Of a DNA stretch of 64,000 bases, positions 7,235 to 15,498 are shown in pieces. The stretch's first letter is position 1. Each line of letters starts with the position of its first letter. Position numbers and translations under genes: made by a program. The stretch is taken from positions 17,950 to 81,949 of the forward strand of contig CAZEBW010000008.1 of NCBI GenBank assembly GCA_964510205.1, written 5' to 3'. This DNA comes from CAZEBW01 sp964510205. Its GTDB lineage: Bacteria; Chloroflexota; Anaerolineae; VGOG01. The notes beneath the pieces are model-generated. The model ran no database searches and was not told the DNA's origin. It saw only the letters and a list, made by a program, of their open reading frames with translations.

Positions 7235-8530
7235 ATGCAACCACAACAGCAGGAAGAGGCCCTACTTCTAGCTCCACTCACAAAGACAAGCCGCGGATTC
7301 GCCGTTCTTGTGGGCTTGCTGCTGGCTGTCCTCGCCTCGGGAGTCCTGGCCTACGCCTACCAGTTTGTCAAGGGGCTGGGTGTGAGCGGCATGAACCGAC
7401 CTGTCTATTGGGGCGTGTACATCGTCAACTTCGTCTTCTTCATCGGCTTGGCCCACTCCGGCACCTTCATTTCTGCCATTCTGCGGCTGGTGGGGGCGGA
7501 CTGGCGTAAGCCGCTGGCCCGCGCGGCCGAAGCCATCACCGTCTTCAGTATCCCCTTCGGCGCTGGCAGTATCCTGATGGACCTGGGCCGCATTGACCGC
7601 ATGTTTAACATCCTTCTCATGGGGCGATTCCAGTCCCCCCTCCTGTGGGACGTGACTTGCGTGACCTTGTACCTCTTTTCCAGTGTCGTCTTCTTCTATC
7701 TGTCCCTTCTGCCCGACATCGCCCGCTGCCGCGACAAGTTGACGGACGTGCCTCGCTGGCAGCGCCAGATGTACCGCATCCTGTCCCTGGGCTGGAAAGA
7801 CCGCCCTGAGCAGTACCGCCGCCTGGAGAAAGTGCTGGGTGGGATGACGGTGTTTATGGCCACGCTGGTCGTCGTCGTCCACACCGTGGTCGCTTGGGTC
7901 TTTGGCATGACCCTCCAGCCGGGCTGGCACACGGCCATCCTGGGGCCCTTCTTTCTCATAGGCGCTGTCTTCTCCGGCTCCGGTGCCGTCGTCGTGGCTA
8001 TGGCTGTGCTGCGGCGCGCCTTTCACCTGGAGGAGGTGCTGACCCTCAAGCACTTCGACTACATGCGCAAGCTGCTCATCAGCCTCACCCTCGTTTGGCT
8101 CTACTTCATGGTGACGGAGTACCTGACCACCTTCTACGGTCAGGAGGTGGAGGAGATGCTGGTCTTTTGGCAGAAATTCACCGGCGACTTTGCCATTCCT
8201 TTCTGGATCATGTTCGCGCTCTGCTTCGCCGCGCCGCTGGCGATTCTCCTGACCAAGGGAAAACGGAGCATCGGTTGGATGGTGGCGGCGGGAGTGATCA
8301 TTAACATTGGGATGTGGCTGGAGCGGTACATCGTTATCGTGCCCACCCTGACAAGGCCCCGCCTGCTGAGCGAGTTGACCATGGGTTCCTATACCCCCTC
8401 TGTGGTCGAGTGGATCATCACCGCCGCCTGCTTTGCCGGCGTGTTGCTCTTCTATGCCCTGTTCACTCGTTTCTTCCCCATCATCCCCATCTGGGAGCGA
8501 TCAGAGGAAGTGGAGGCGTATTTGCACTAG
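7235..8530 (+). CDS. NrfD/PsrC-family membrane quinone-interacting subunit
   Basis: Polytopic protein of 431 aa with about ten hydrophobic segments, starting 6 nt after the ferredoxin subunit. Segments such as RPVYWGVYIVNFVFFIGLAH and TLQPGWHTAILGPFFLIGAV resemble the ActC/PsrC branch of the NrfD family. It would anchor the molybdoenzyme and ferredoxin and exchange electrons with the quinone pool. NrfD proteins carry no heme, so the nearby cytochromes are probably separate carriers. The direction of electron flow (quinol oxidation or reduction) is not decidable from sequence. Confidence 0.93.
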   Translation: MQPQQQEEALLLAPLTKTSRGFAVLVGLLLAVLASGVLAYAYQFVKGLGVSGMNRPVYWGVYIVNFVFFIGLAHSGTFISAILRLVGADWRKPLARAAEAITVFSIPFGAGSILMDLGRIDRMFNILLMGRFQSPLLWDVTCVTLYLFSSVVFFYLSLLPDIARCRDKLTDVPRWQRQMYRILSLGWKDRPEQYRRLEKVLGGMTVFMATLVVVVHTVVAWVFGMTLQPGWHTAILGPFFLIGAVFSGSGAVVVAMAVLRRAFHLEEVLTLKHFDYMRKLLISLTLVWLYFMVTEYLTTFYGQEVEEMLVFWQKFTGDFAIPFWIMFALCFAAPLAILLTKGKRSIGWMVAAGVIINIGMWLERYIVIVPTLTRPRLLSELTMGSYTPSVVEWIITAACFAGVLLFYALFTRFFPIIPIWERSEEVEAYLH

Positions 8531-8536
8531 GATCCA

Positions 8537-8741
8537 GAAACCAGGTTTTTGGTTGGCAAGATGCCTTTTCGTGTCGCAGGAGATATCACACGGTCAATCT
8601 GTTTGGGTGTGTTTCAAACGAGTTGGCTGGTATTGTTGGTCGGAATGGCATTCCGACGGATTGACGGATTACCAATCCGTCCTACAACCGAGATGAAACA
8701 CACCCAATCTGTTTGCTCATATAGGGGAAAAACCTGGTTTC
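8537..8741. repeat. Older palindromic repeat interrupted by the MITE-like element
   Basis: Perfect 14-bp inverted repeats GAAACCAGGTTTTT (8537-8550) and AAAAACCTGGTTTC (8728-8741) flank the 101-bp element and its duplications. Removing the element and one 9-bp duplication leaves a repeat of about 95 bp, so the MITE inserted into a pre-existing palindromic repeat. Confidence 0.7.
8605..8705 (+). mobile_element. 101-bp MITE-like element, copy 1
   Basis: Terminal inverted repeats GGGTGTGTTTC and GAAACACACCC. Internal hairpins GTCGGAATG/CATTCCGAC and GACGGATT/AATCCGTC. Flanked by the identical 9-bp direct repeat AATCTGTTT (8596-8604 and 8706-8714), a clear target-site duplication. It has no coding capacity, so it must have been moved by a transposase encoded elsewhere. 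Confidence 0.88.
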
Positions 8742-8762
8742 TCACTGGGAGGAAGTTGAGCC

Positions 8763-9221
8763 ATGAAGAAGACGGTCAAGGACATTCTGAAAGGCAAAGG
8801 GTATGACATCTGGGCTGTGACGCCGGATGATTCGGTATACGAGGCCCTCAAGCTGATGGCTGACAAGAACGTGGGGGCGGTGCTGGTCATGGACTCCGGC
8901 CGTCTGGTAGGCATCCTGTCGGAGCGGGATTACGCCAGGAGGGTGATTTTCAAAGGGAAACTGACGGAGAACACGCCTGTCCACGAGGTCATGACCGAAA
9001 AGGTGCTGTGGGTGCGTCCCGATCAAAGCGTCGAGGAGTGCATGGCCTTGATGACCGACAAGCGGGTGCGACACTTGCCCGTGTTCGAGGACGACGAACT
9101 GATCGGTGTGATTTCCATCGGAGATGTGGTCAAGGCCATCATCTCTCATCAAGAGTTCATGATCGAGCAGCTCGAACACTACATCACGGGAGGTTACCTC
9201 CGCCCCGAAGTTGAGGCATAG
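8763..9221 (+). CDS. CBS-domain-pair protein
   Basis: Soluble protein of 152 aa made almost entirely of two CBS domains (about 15-70 and 80-140; ISIGDVVKA at the end of the second). CBS pairs bind adenine nucleotides and often gate or regulate other proteins. The start ATG 8763 has AGGAAG upstream. It lies within the respiratory cluster and is followed, 1 nt after its stop, by a small membrane protein gene, suggesting coupled translation. A role as an energy-state sensor for the complex is inference. Confidence 0.9.
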   Translation: MKKTVKDILKGKGYDIWAVTPDDSVYEALKLMADKNVGAVLVMDSGRLVGILSERDYARRVIFKGKLTENTPVHEVMTEKVLWVRPDQSVEECMALMTDKRVRHLPVFEDDELIGVISIGDVVKAIISHQEFMIEQLEHYITGGYLRPEVEA

Positions 9222-9222
9222 T

Positions 9223-9390
9223 ATGATGAAGATCTCGTGGATTTTCACCACGCCGGGCATCGGCGGAATCATAGCCACGGCTGTGCTGCTGAGCGCGGCT
9301 GTGATCTACATTGGTCTGACCCGTTGGATCCTGCAGGGCGGACGGGAAGAGGCGCCGCCCTGGGAGCAGATGGGCTGGCCGTTCAAGTAG
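9223..9390 (+). CDS. Small single-span membrane protein (55 aa), unrecognised
   Basis: ATG 9223 begins 1 nt after the CBS gene stop. The product is MMKISWIFTTPGIGG..., with one hydrophobic segment (about 12-33) and a Trp/Pro-rich polar tail (APPWEQMGWPFK). The reading frame is open for 55 codons, and its spacing suggests translational coupling. Single-span proteins of this size are often accessory subunits of respiratory complexes. No family was recognised. Confidence 0.65.
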   Translation: MMKISWIFTTPGIGGIIATAVLLSAAVIYIGLTRWILQGGREEAPPWEQMGWPFK

Positions 9391-9420
9391 GGTCATCTAT
9401 CCAAGTAAGGAGGCGAGAAG

Positions 9421-10203
9421 ATGGACAATTTAGCGATTATAGGGGCTGCTGTAGGAGGAGCGATTGCGTTTTTGGCGCTCATCGTCTGGCCGGCGGTTAA
9501 GGTCGTCCAGCAGTGGGAGAAGGGGGTCGTGCTGCGCTTTGGCCGGCTGATTGACATCCGCGAGCCGGGACTCCAATTCATCCTACCTTGGATTGATCGC
9601 ATGGTCAAGGTGGACATGCGGGTCGAAACCCTGGTCCTGGAACCTCAGGAGGTGATCACCCGCGACAACGTGACCGTGCACGTGGACGCGGTGGTCTACT
9701 TCAAGGTGATTGACGCCGTGAAGGCCGTCGTCGAGGTCACCAACTACGTCAGGGCGACCACCCAGATCGCGTTGACCACGCTGCGAAGCGTGCTGGGCCA
9801 GTCCGAACTGGACGAACTGCTGTCCCACCGAGACCGCGTCAACGAGCGGCTTCGGGACATCATTGACGAGCACACCGAGGAGCCGTGGGGCGTGCTGGTA
9901 GTGACGGTCGAGGTCAAGGACGTGCTGCTGCCGGAGAGGTTGCAGCGGGCCATGGCGCGCCAGGCCGAGGCCGAGCGGGAGAAGCGGGGCAAGATCATCC
10001 ACGCCGAGGGTGAGTACGCTGCCGCCGAGAAGCTGGTGCAGGCTGGGAACATGATCGCCAGCCAACCGGTGAGCCTGCAACTGCGCTACTTGCAAACACT
10101 GGTGGAGATGGCGGGCGAGCGGACGAGTACCATCATCCCGATCCCTCTAGACATCCTATCTTCGCTGGCTTCGATGGGGCGTGACGGGTCTGACAAAGAT
10201 TAG
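9421..10203 (+). CDS. Stomatin/prohibitin-like SPFH membrane protein (slipin)
   Basis: Membrane scaffold protein of 260 aa. One N-terminal TM helix (about 5-25) is followed by an SPFH/Band 7 domain (about 30-190: VVLRFGRL, EPGLQFILPWID, VITRDNVTV) and a charged helical part rich in Ala/Glu/Arg (about 180-215). A strong AAGGAGG precedes the start. Bacterial slipins organise membrane microdomains and may assist membrane complexes. Its position between the oxidoreductase complex and the multiheme cytochromes suggests a role in assembly or stability of this complex. That is inference. Confidence 0.92.
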   Translation: MDNLAIIGAAVGGAIAFLALIVWPAVKVVQQWEKGVVLRFGRLIDIREPGLQFILPWIDRMVKVDMRVETLVLEPQEVITRDNVTVHVDAVVYFKVIDAVKAVVEVTNYVRATTQIALTTLRSVLGQSELDELLSHRDRVNERLRDIIDEHTEEPWGVLVVTVEVKDVLLPERLQRAMARQAEAEREKRGKIIHAEGEYAAAEKLVQAGNMIASQPVSLQLRYLQTLVEMAGERTSTIIPIPLDILSSLASMGRDGSDKD

Positions 10204-10234
10204 ACAGACCTTTTGTGGAAGGAGATAGGCGGGA

Positions 10235-11323
10235 ATGAGAAGCTGGATACTCCACTACCGTTGGCCGATGGCTGTGACGGTGCTTCTAGTGGCGCTCCTC
10301 GTTATTGTGGGAACCATCACTGCCCAGCCGCCCGTGCCCCACGCGGTGATGGAGGGGGACGATTGTTTGGGCTGTCACCAGGCGGGCGTGGCTGGCGCGC
10401 CTCGCCTGGCCTGGGATCACCTGGGGCGCAGTAACGAGGACTGCGCGCGCTGCCACGAAATCAGCGGCGCCCCGGCGGGCGATATCCCCCATCCGGTGGT
10501 CGGCCGCGAGGACTGCCTGTCGTGCCATCGCCAGGGGGTGGGCGCCACGCCCAAGCTGAGTGGCAGCCACGTGGACTACACCAATGACCAGTGCGGTTTG
10601 TGCCACTTCCCATCTGCGGCCGCGGTGGAAGAAGAGCCTACCCCTGAGCCACCAGAGCCGACTCCGACCCCTGAGACGCCGCACATCCCCACGGGCGAGA
10701 GCACCTGCGTGTCCTGTCACCAGTTGATCTTCGCCGACGAGGAGCATGCCCTCTTCACCGGCCAGCCTGTGGGCGACGCCGAGGCCGGCGCGGCGCTGTT
10801 CGACCAAGTGTGCGCGAGCTGCCACGGCGAGGACGGGTCCGCGCCAGTAGGCCCTGAAGACAGCGTCATCAATTCGGAAGAATACTGGAGCACCCACGAC
10901 GATGCGGCCATCCTGCAGGACATCGGCGCCGGGTCGCACGGTCAGATGACCGCTTTTGCCCAGGCTTACGACGGGCCGCTCTCATGGGAGGAGATTCTGG
11001 ATATCGCGGCCTTTGTGCGCTCGTGGGGGCCGTTGGCTGCCCCTTCAGAAGCGCCTGCTGCGGAAGGCCCTACTTACAGCGACGCCATCGCCCCCCTGCT
11101 GGCCGAGCGCTGCGGGACTTGCCACGGAACTTCTGCCGGCCTGACCGTTACCGACTATGAGTCCTTGATGGCTGGCTCTGATTCCGGGCCAGTGATCGTG
11201 CCCGGTGACCCGGCCGGGAGTCGGATCGTTGAGGTGCAGCGAGAGGGGCACTTTGGCCAGTTGAATGAGGCCGAGCTGAGCACTTTGATCGAATGGATTG
11301 CTGGTGGAGCACCACAGGACTGA
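10235..11323 (+). CDS. Membrane-anchored heptaheme c-type cytochrome
   Basis: Exported cytochrome of 362 aa with an N-terminal hydrophobic anchor or signal (about 8-32). Seven CXXCH motifs occur: CLGCH, CARCH, CLSCH and CGLCH in a first four-heme module; then a Pro/Thr/Glu linker (PTPEPPEPTPTPETP); CVSCH; and two cytochrome c-like domains with CASCH and CGTCH. The last resembles planctomycete-type cytochrome C domains (TYSDAIAPLLAERCGTCHG). It probably relays electrons outside the membrane to or from the NrfD complex. It is expressed with neighbours at short spacing (13 nt to the next start). Confidence 0.9.
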   Translation: MRSWILHYRWPMAVTVLLVALLVIVGTITAQPPVPHAVMEGDDCLGCHQAGVAGAPRLAWDHLGRSNEDCARCHEISGAPAGDIPHPVVGREDCLSCHRQGVGATPKLSGSHVDYTNDQCGLCHFPSAAAVEEEPTPEPPEPTPTPETPHIPTGESTCVSCHQLIFADEEHALFTGQPVGDAEAGAALFDQVCASCHGEDGSAPVGPEDSVINSEEYWSTHDDAAILQDIGAGSHGQMTAFAQAYDGPLSWEEILDIAAFVRSWGPLAAPSEAPAAEGPTYSDAIAPLLAERCGTCHGTSAGLTVTDYESLMAGSDSGPVIVPGDPAGSRIVEVQREGHFGQLNEAELSTLIEWIAGGAPQD

Positions 11324-11336
11324 GGGAGGTGGGACA

Positions 11337-13067
11337 ATGATGAGGTATCTCAAATGGGCTGGCTTTATGCTCTTGGCTACTGTTCTGCTAGCGGCCTGCG
11401 CCCAACAGCCGTCAACAGAGACTACCATTGAAGTCTGGCCAACAGCGCCGCCCGTGACGGTTCTGATTGAGACCACGCCCGCATCACGGGTCCACGCGGC
11501 AGCGATGACGTGGCGCGAGTCGGTGGACGCCTTACTGGCCAAAGCGGGCATCGGCGCGGAGTCGCAAACATGTGTGGACTGCCACCTGGCCACGACGCCC
11601 AAGTTGGTGGAACAATGGGCCGAGTCGGAGCACGCAGTGGAGGGTGTGGATTGCCTGGAGTGCCACGCAGCCCAGGAGGGGGAGTGGGACTACACCGAGC
11701 ACCATGACGGCATGGTCATCGCCGCCAACCCCACGGCCGGCGACTGCTCCAACTGCCACCACCAGGAGTACGAGGAGTTCAGCCGCAGCAAGCATTCAGC
11801 TCTGGCCATGATCTTCTTCTCTACCTCCTTCGACCGCAACGTCCTCGAGCCGACCATCGCCACCAAGCACGGCTGCCAGGAGTGCCATAACATCGGCCAC
11901 TTTTGGCCCGACCAAAGCGTGGGCGAGTGCGACGCTTGCCATCCCAAGCACTCCTTTGACGTAGCCGTGGCTCGCAATCCCTACACCTGCGGCGAATGTC
12001 ACATCGGCCCCGACCATCCGCACATCGAAATCTGGGAGGAGTCCAAACACGGCAACGTGTTCATGAGTAATCTCGAAAACTGGGAGGATCTGGGCTACGA
12101 GGCCGTAGAAGGAGAGCCGCCGCCCTTCGACGCGCCGACCTGCACCACCTGTCACATGGACGCCACGGCCAACTTGCCGGCCACGCACGACGTCGGGTCT
12201 CGAATGGCCTGGGAGACCCAGTCACCCTGGACCATCCGCACCACCGAAGCCTGGGGCGGCGGCCTGACCTGGGAGGAGAAGCGGGACAATATGACTGCGG
12301 CCTGTTTCCAATGTCACGCCCAGCCTTTCGTGGATCGCTATCTCTTGGAAGGCGATCTGTCCGCGATTCAGTACAACGAGATCTGGCGGGAGGGCAAGCG
12401 CTGGCTGAACGAGATGAACGAGGCTGGCATCATCGTGACGGCCGGTTTCGAGGGTCTGGCCCCCTTTGGCACAGCCGGCTACGACGAAGTCCCCGAGGAG
12501 GTCTCTTATCACATTTGGCACCACGAGGGCCGGCGCTACCGCCACGGCGCGTTGATGATGGCGGCCGACTACACCCAGTGGCACGGCATCTGGGACTTGC
12601 AGCACGATCTGATCGAGATCATCCGCTACGGGGCTGAGCACGGCCTACCCGAAGCTGAGGCGTGGATGGCCTCAGACGACCCTGCCAAGTTCTGGCTCTA
12701 TCCATTCTACGATGTGCCCGGTTCGGCCTGGGGCATTGATACCATCGCTTACCGCATGGGAGACGATTGGACGACCAAAATCTGGATGAACCGCAGCGGC
12801 CAGGAAGGGCTCGAGGCCTACTGGGAAGCCGCCTACGCCAACGTCGAGGCGGCCTACGAAGCTGGTCTTCTCTCTGACGAGCAGTGGGCGCTCTATCAGC
12901 AGTTCTACCAGAACCGCGAGATCGAGAACGGCAATGTCTTCCCGCTGCCGGATCTCCTCCAGGTGCATCTGGACGGGAAAGCGGCCGATGACGCCGCGGG
13001 CAGCGAATATGGGGCGGGTCTGCAATTGCCCGGCGCAGGTGGCTGGGACTACCCGCCGAAAGAATAG
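11337..13067 (+). CDS. Octaheme cytochrome lipoprotein, hydroxylamine oxidoreductase-like
   Basis: Exported lipoprotein of 576 aa. ATG 11337 is chosen because GGGAGG precedes it and it starts a lipoprotein signal with lipobox LLAAC; the longer frame from 11298 lacks these. Eight CXXCH motifs lie between residues 79 and 327, followed by a long helical C-terminal half. The segment CGECHIGPDHPHIEIWEESK and the order of motifs resemble the octaheme HAO family. Tyr412 in ADYTQWHG lies in the region where HAO carries the tyrosine crosslinked to heme P460. If real, this separates it from reductive HAO-like enzymes that lack the crosslink. The reaction (hydroxylamine, hydrazine, nitrite or other) is unknown. 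Confidence 0.82.
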   Translation: MMRYLKWAGFMLLATVLLAACAQQPSTETTIEVWPTAPPVTVLIETTPASRVHAAAMTWRESVDALLAKAGIGAESQTCVDCHLATTPKLVEQWAESEHAVEGVDCLECHAAQEGEWDYTEHHDGMVIAANPTAGDCSNCHHQEYEEFSRSKHSALAMIFFSTSFDRNVLEPTIATKHGCQECHNIGHFWPDQSVGECDACHPKHSFDVAVARNPYTCGECHIGPDHPHIEIWEESKHGNVFMSNLENWEDLGYEAVEGEPPPFDAPTCTTCHMDATANLPATHDVGSRMAWETQSPWTIRTTEAWGGGLTWEEKRDNMTAACFQCHAQPFVDRYLLEGDLSAIQYNEIWREGKRWLNEMNEAGIIVTAGFEGLAPFGTAGYDEVPEEVSYHIWHHEGRRYRHGALMMAADYTQWHGIWDLQHDLIEIIRYGAEHGLPEAEAWMASDDPAKFWLYPFYDVPGSAWGIDTIAYRMGDDWTTKIWMNRSGQEGLEAYWEAAYANVEAAYEAGLLSDEQWALYQQFYQNREIENGNVFPLPDLLQVHLDGKAADDAAGSEYGAGLQLPGAGGWDYPPKE

Positions 13068-13096
13068 AACCTTCAGGTGGTGCATGTATTGGCCAA

Positions 13097-13989
13097 GTGA
13101 AGAGAGGTTGTGAGCCTCAAGAACCCCACCTCTCCATCAACTACGCTCGCCCGTTGTCTGACCAATGTGAGGATTGCCATTTTGACCGACAGGCATTGGC
13201 AGCCAGCGTCGAATCGGCGGAGAAGGCCGAGGCAGCCTATATTGAGCCAGACTCTCTCGAGACGCCCCACGGCCGGCTGGGCTGCATCACCTGCCACGGC
13301 GGCACCGCTGGAAGACGGATAAAGAAAAAGCACACCAGGACCTCATCGAAGACTTGAGCGAGACGCATCCTCAGGATTGCCTGCTCTGCCACCGCAACCT
13401 CCCAGACCAACTTCCTGATGATCACCTGCGCACGCCCCACGGCCAGGTGGTCAATGCCATCTGGGAGGGTTCAGAGTGCGGGGTGCTGTGCAGCGACTGC
13501 CATGGGCAGGTGGGCCACGGGTTCGACCCTGTCACGGGGGAGAGTATCTGTGCCATGACCGTGTGTCTCGACTGCCACCTGGAGCGCGAGTTGGGGACTC
13601 AGCTCACCGATTGCAACGCCTGTCACGTCGGCCCTCACGACGTGGCCCAGGCGATGAGCTGCAAGGACTGCCACGTCTCCACGGATACTTGGAACGAGAC
13701 GCAGTTGGGCGTGCATCCGGTGGAGCTCACCGGATATCACGCCACGACGGACTGTTTCTCCTGTCATGGCTGGCCCGATTTCAAGGGATTGGACTACGTG
13801 TGCAGCGATTGTCACCAGCGCCCCCACGAGCTTGGCAACGACGATTGTGCTTTGTGCCACACGACAGTTGGCTGGGTCGAATCGGCCGGCGAGTTCGTGG
13901 CCAGGGCTACGGGCATTCCTCACCCGATAGTCCAGATTAGAGAGGGAGGTATGCTGGAATGTACGAGATGTTCGCGCCCACAGTGCTAG
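13097..13989 (+). pseudogene. Decaheme cytochrome gene with frameshift and no visible signal peptide
   Basis: Two overlapping frames together encode ten CXXCH motifs. The first part (GTG 13097 to a stop at 13357) has CEDCH and CITCH. The second frame contributes eight more (CLLCH, CSDCH, CLDCH, CNACH, CKDCH, CFSCH, CSDCH, CALCH) and ends at 13989. The second frame is open leftwards through WKTDKEKAHQDLIEDL, so the two parts belong to one gene shifted by a single-base indel near 13305-13312. No signal peptide is encoded at the start, although CXXCH proteins need export. Either the gene is decaying or the assembly has errors. It belongs with the flanking cytochromes. Confidence 0.75.
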
Positions 13990-14075
13990 TAGTCTTTGGA
14001 GTTCTTTCTTTGGCGGGCGGCCTAGTCGGCTACGCCTGGCGTTACCGCAACGAGGACCAGCGCGAAGTTGCTTGA
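13959..14075 (+). CDS. Tiny single-span membrane protein (38 aa), unrecognised
   Basis: ATG 13959 with GGGAGG 9 nt upstream. The product starts MYEMFAPTVLVVFGVLSLAG, and a single hydrophobic helix (about 6-26) is followed by a charged tail (WRYRNEDQREVA). It overlaps the 3' end of the decaheme gene in another frame. The good ribosome-binding site and clean one-helix design argue that it is real. By size and context it could be a small accessory subunit, similar in style to CydX or CcoQ, but no homology was recognised. Confidence 0.55.
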   Translation: MYEMFAPTVLVVFGVLSLAGGLVGYAWRYRNEDQREVA

Positions 14076-14181
14076 GCGCTCAAAATGCATTTGTAGAAAG
14101 GGGGGATGAAGATAGCTATTGTGAGAAATCCTTGCAGGATCTAGCGCCACGCTAAAAGTCTGAAAAGGAGGACGAAAGAAT

Positions 14182-15432
14182 ATGTGCATATCCAAAAGTG
14201 TTTTACTCACTCTGCTTGTGGCGGGTTTGCTGGCCGTGGTGCTCATTGCCGGCGGCTGTACGACTCCTACACCGGAGGTCGTAGAGAAAGAGGTGACCAG
14301 GTAAGTGCCGGTCGAAGTCACCCGAGTGGTGGAGAAGGAAGTCACCGTCGAGGTGCCGGTCGAAGTCACCCGCGAAGTAGAGGTGGAGGTGCCGGTGGAG
14401 GGCGAGCCTATTGTGGAGGCTCCTTTCGAGGCTCTCTGGGCCGGCTCCGGCCACGCCGATGCCGAATCCGAGGCCTTCAGACATTGGGACGAGGACGATC
14501 CCCCAGAGGTCTCCCCCGCCTGTGCCAAGTGCCATAGCTCCTATGGGTATCTGGACTTCCTGGGCGCAGATGGCACCGCAGCCGGTGTGGTGGACAATGC
14601 TGCGGCTGTGGATTCGGTGATTGACTGCGCCACGTGCCACAATGAGGCGACCGCCAGCCTGACCAGCGTGGTCATGCCTTCGGGCGTGGAACTCACCGGT
14701 CTCGGCGCGGAGGCTCGCTGTATGCAGTGCCACCAGGGACGCGAGTCCACCGTTAGTGTGAACGAGTACGTCGCTGCGGCGGGCGTCGCTGACGAGGACA
14801 CGGTCAGTGAGGACCTTGGTTTCCGCAACGTCCACTACTTTGCGGCTGGCGCCACGCTCTACGGCGGGCAGGCCATGGGCGGGTATCAGTACGATGGGAA
14901 GACCTACGACGCCAAGTTCGCTCACGTCGAGGGAATAGACACCTGCGTTGACTGCCACAATGCGCACAGTCTGGAAGTCGAGGTGGACCTGTGCAGCACG
15001 TGCCACGCGGGCGTGTCCGGCCAAGAAGACTTGGCGGACATCCGTCTGCAGGGCTCTGGGGCGGATTTCGACGGGGATGGCGACCTCAGCGAAGGCATCG
15101 CCCACGAGATCGAGGGCCTTCAGGAGCTTCTCTACGGGGCTATCCAGGCCTACGCCGCAGACGTGGTTGGGACCCCCGTCGTATACGACTCCCACTCCTA
15201 CCCCTACTTCTTCGGGGACCCCAACGGGAATGGCGAGGTGGATCCTGGCGAGGCCATCTATCCCAACAGGTACAACGCCTGGACGCCGCGTCTGCTTCGG
15301 GCTGCCTATAACTACCAGTACGCTGCGAAGGATCCCGGCGGGTTTGCCCACAACGGCAAGTACATCATCCAGGTGCTGTACGACAGCCTGGAGGACATCG
15401 GCGGAGATACCGCCGGCGTGGTGCGGCCCTAG
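14182..15432 (+). pseudogene. Pentaheme cytochrome lipoprotein gene with an in-frame TAA
   Basis: ATG 14182, with AAAAGGAGG upstream, starts a lipoprotein signal (VLIAGGC) and a Val/Glu/Pro spacer (VVEKEVTR). An in-frame TAA at 14302-14304 interrupts this spacer, and the same frame continues at once (GTG 14305) with the same VPVEVTR-type spacer. It then encodes five CXXCH motifs (CAKCH, CATCH, CMQCH, CVDCH, CSTCH) to 15432. Without readthrough the cytochrome would be cut from its export signal. GTG 14305 could restart translation, but that product would lack a signal peptide. A one-codon nonsense mutation or base-call error is the simplest explanation. The Val/Glu spacer is typical of surface lipoproteins in this group. 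Confidence 0.75.
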
Positions 15433-15455
15433 AGCGGGGCTTGAGCTCTGAGAAC

Positions 15456-15487
15456 AAGTGGGCTGGGGCATAAGCTTCAGCCCACTT
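15456..15487 (+). terminator. Hairpin after the cytochrome cluster (possible terminator)
   Basis: Perfect 10-bp stem AAGTGGGCTG (15456-15465) with CAGCCCACTT (15478-15487). Only a weak pyrimidine-rich stretch follows, so termination is likely but not certain. Confidence 0.5.
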
Positions 15488-15498
15488 CTCCTATCAGT

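Noticed and set aside
8537..8741. Target duplication of the outer repeat at 8537-8741
   Set aside because: The flanks CACTAGGATCC and CACTGGGAGGA share only part of their bases and the spacing does not fit the ends, so no duplication was called.
14302..14304. Programmed recoding at the in-frame stop of the pentaheme gene
   Set aside because: The codon is TAA, not TGA, so selenocysteine is excluded, and no recoding structure was apparent. Mutation or sequence error is simpler.
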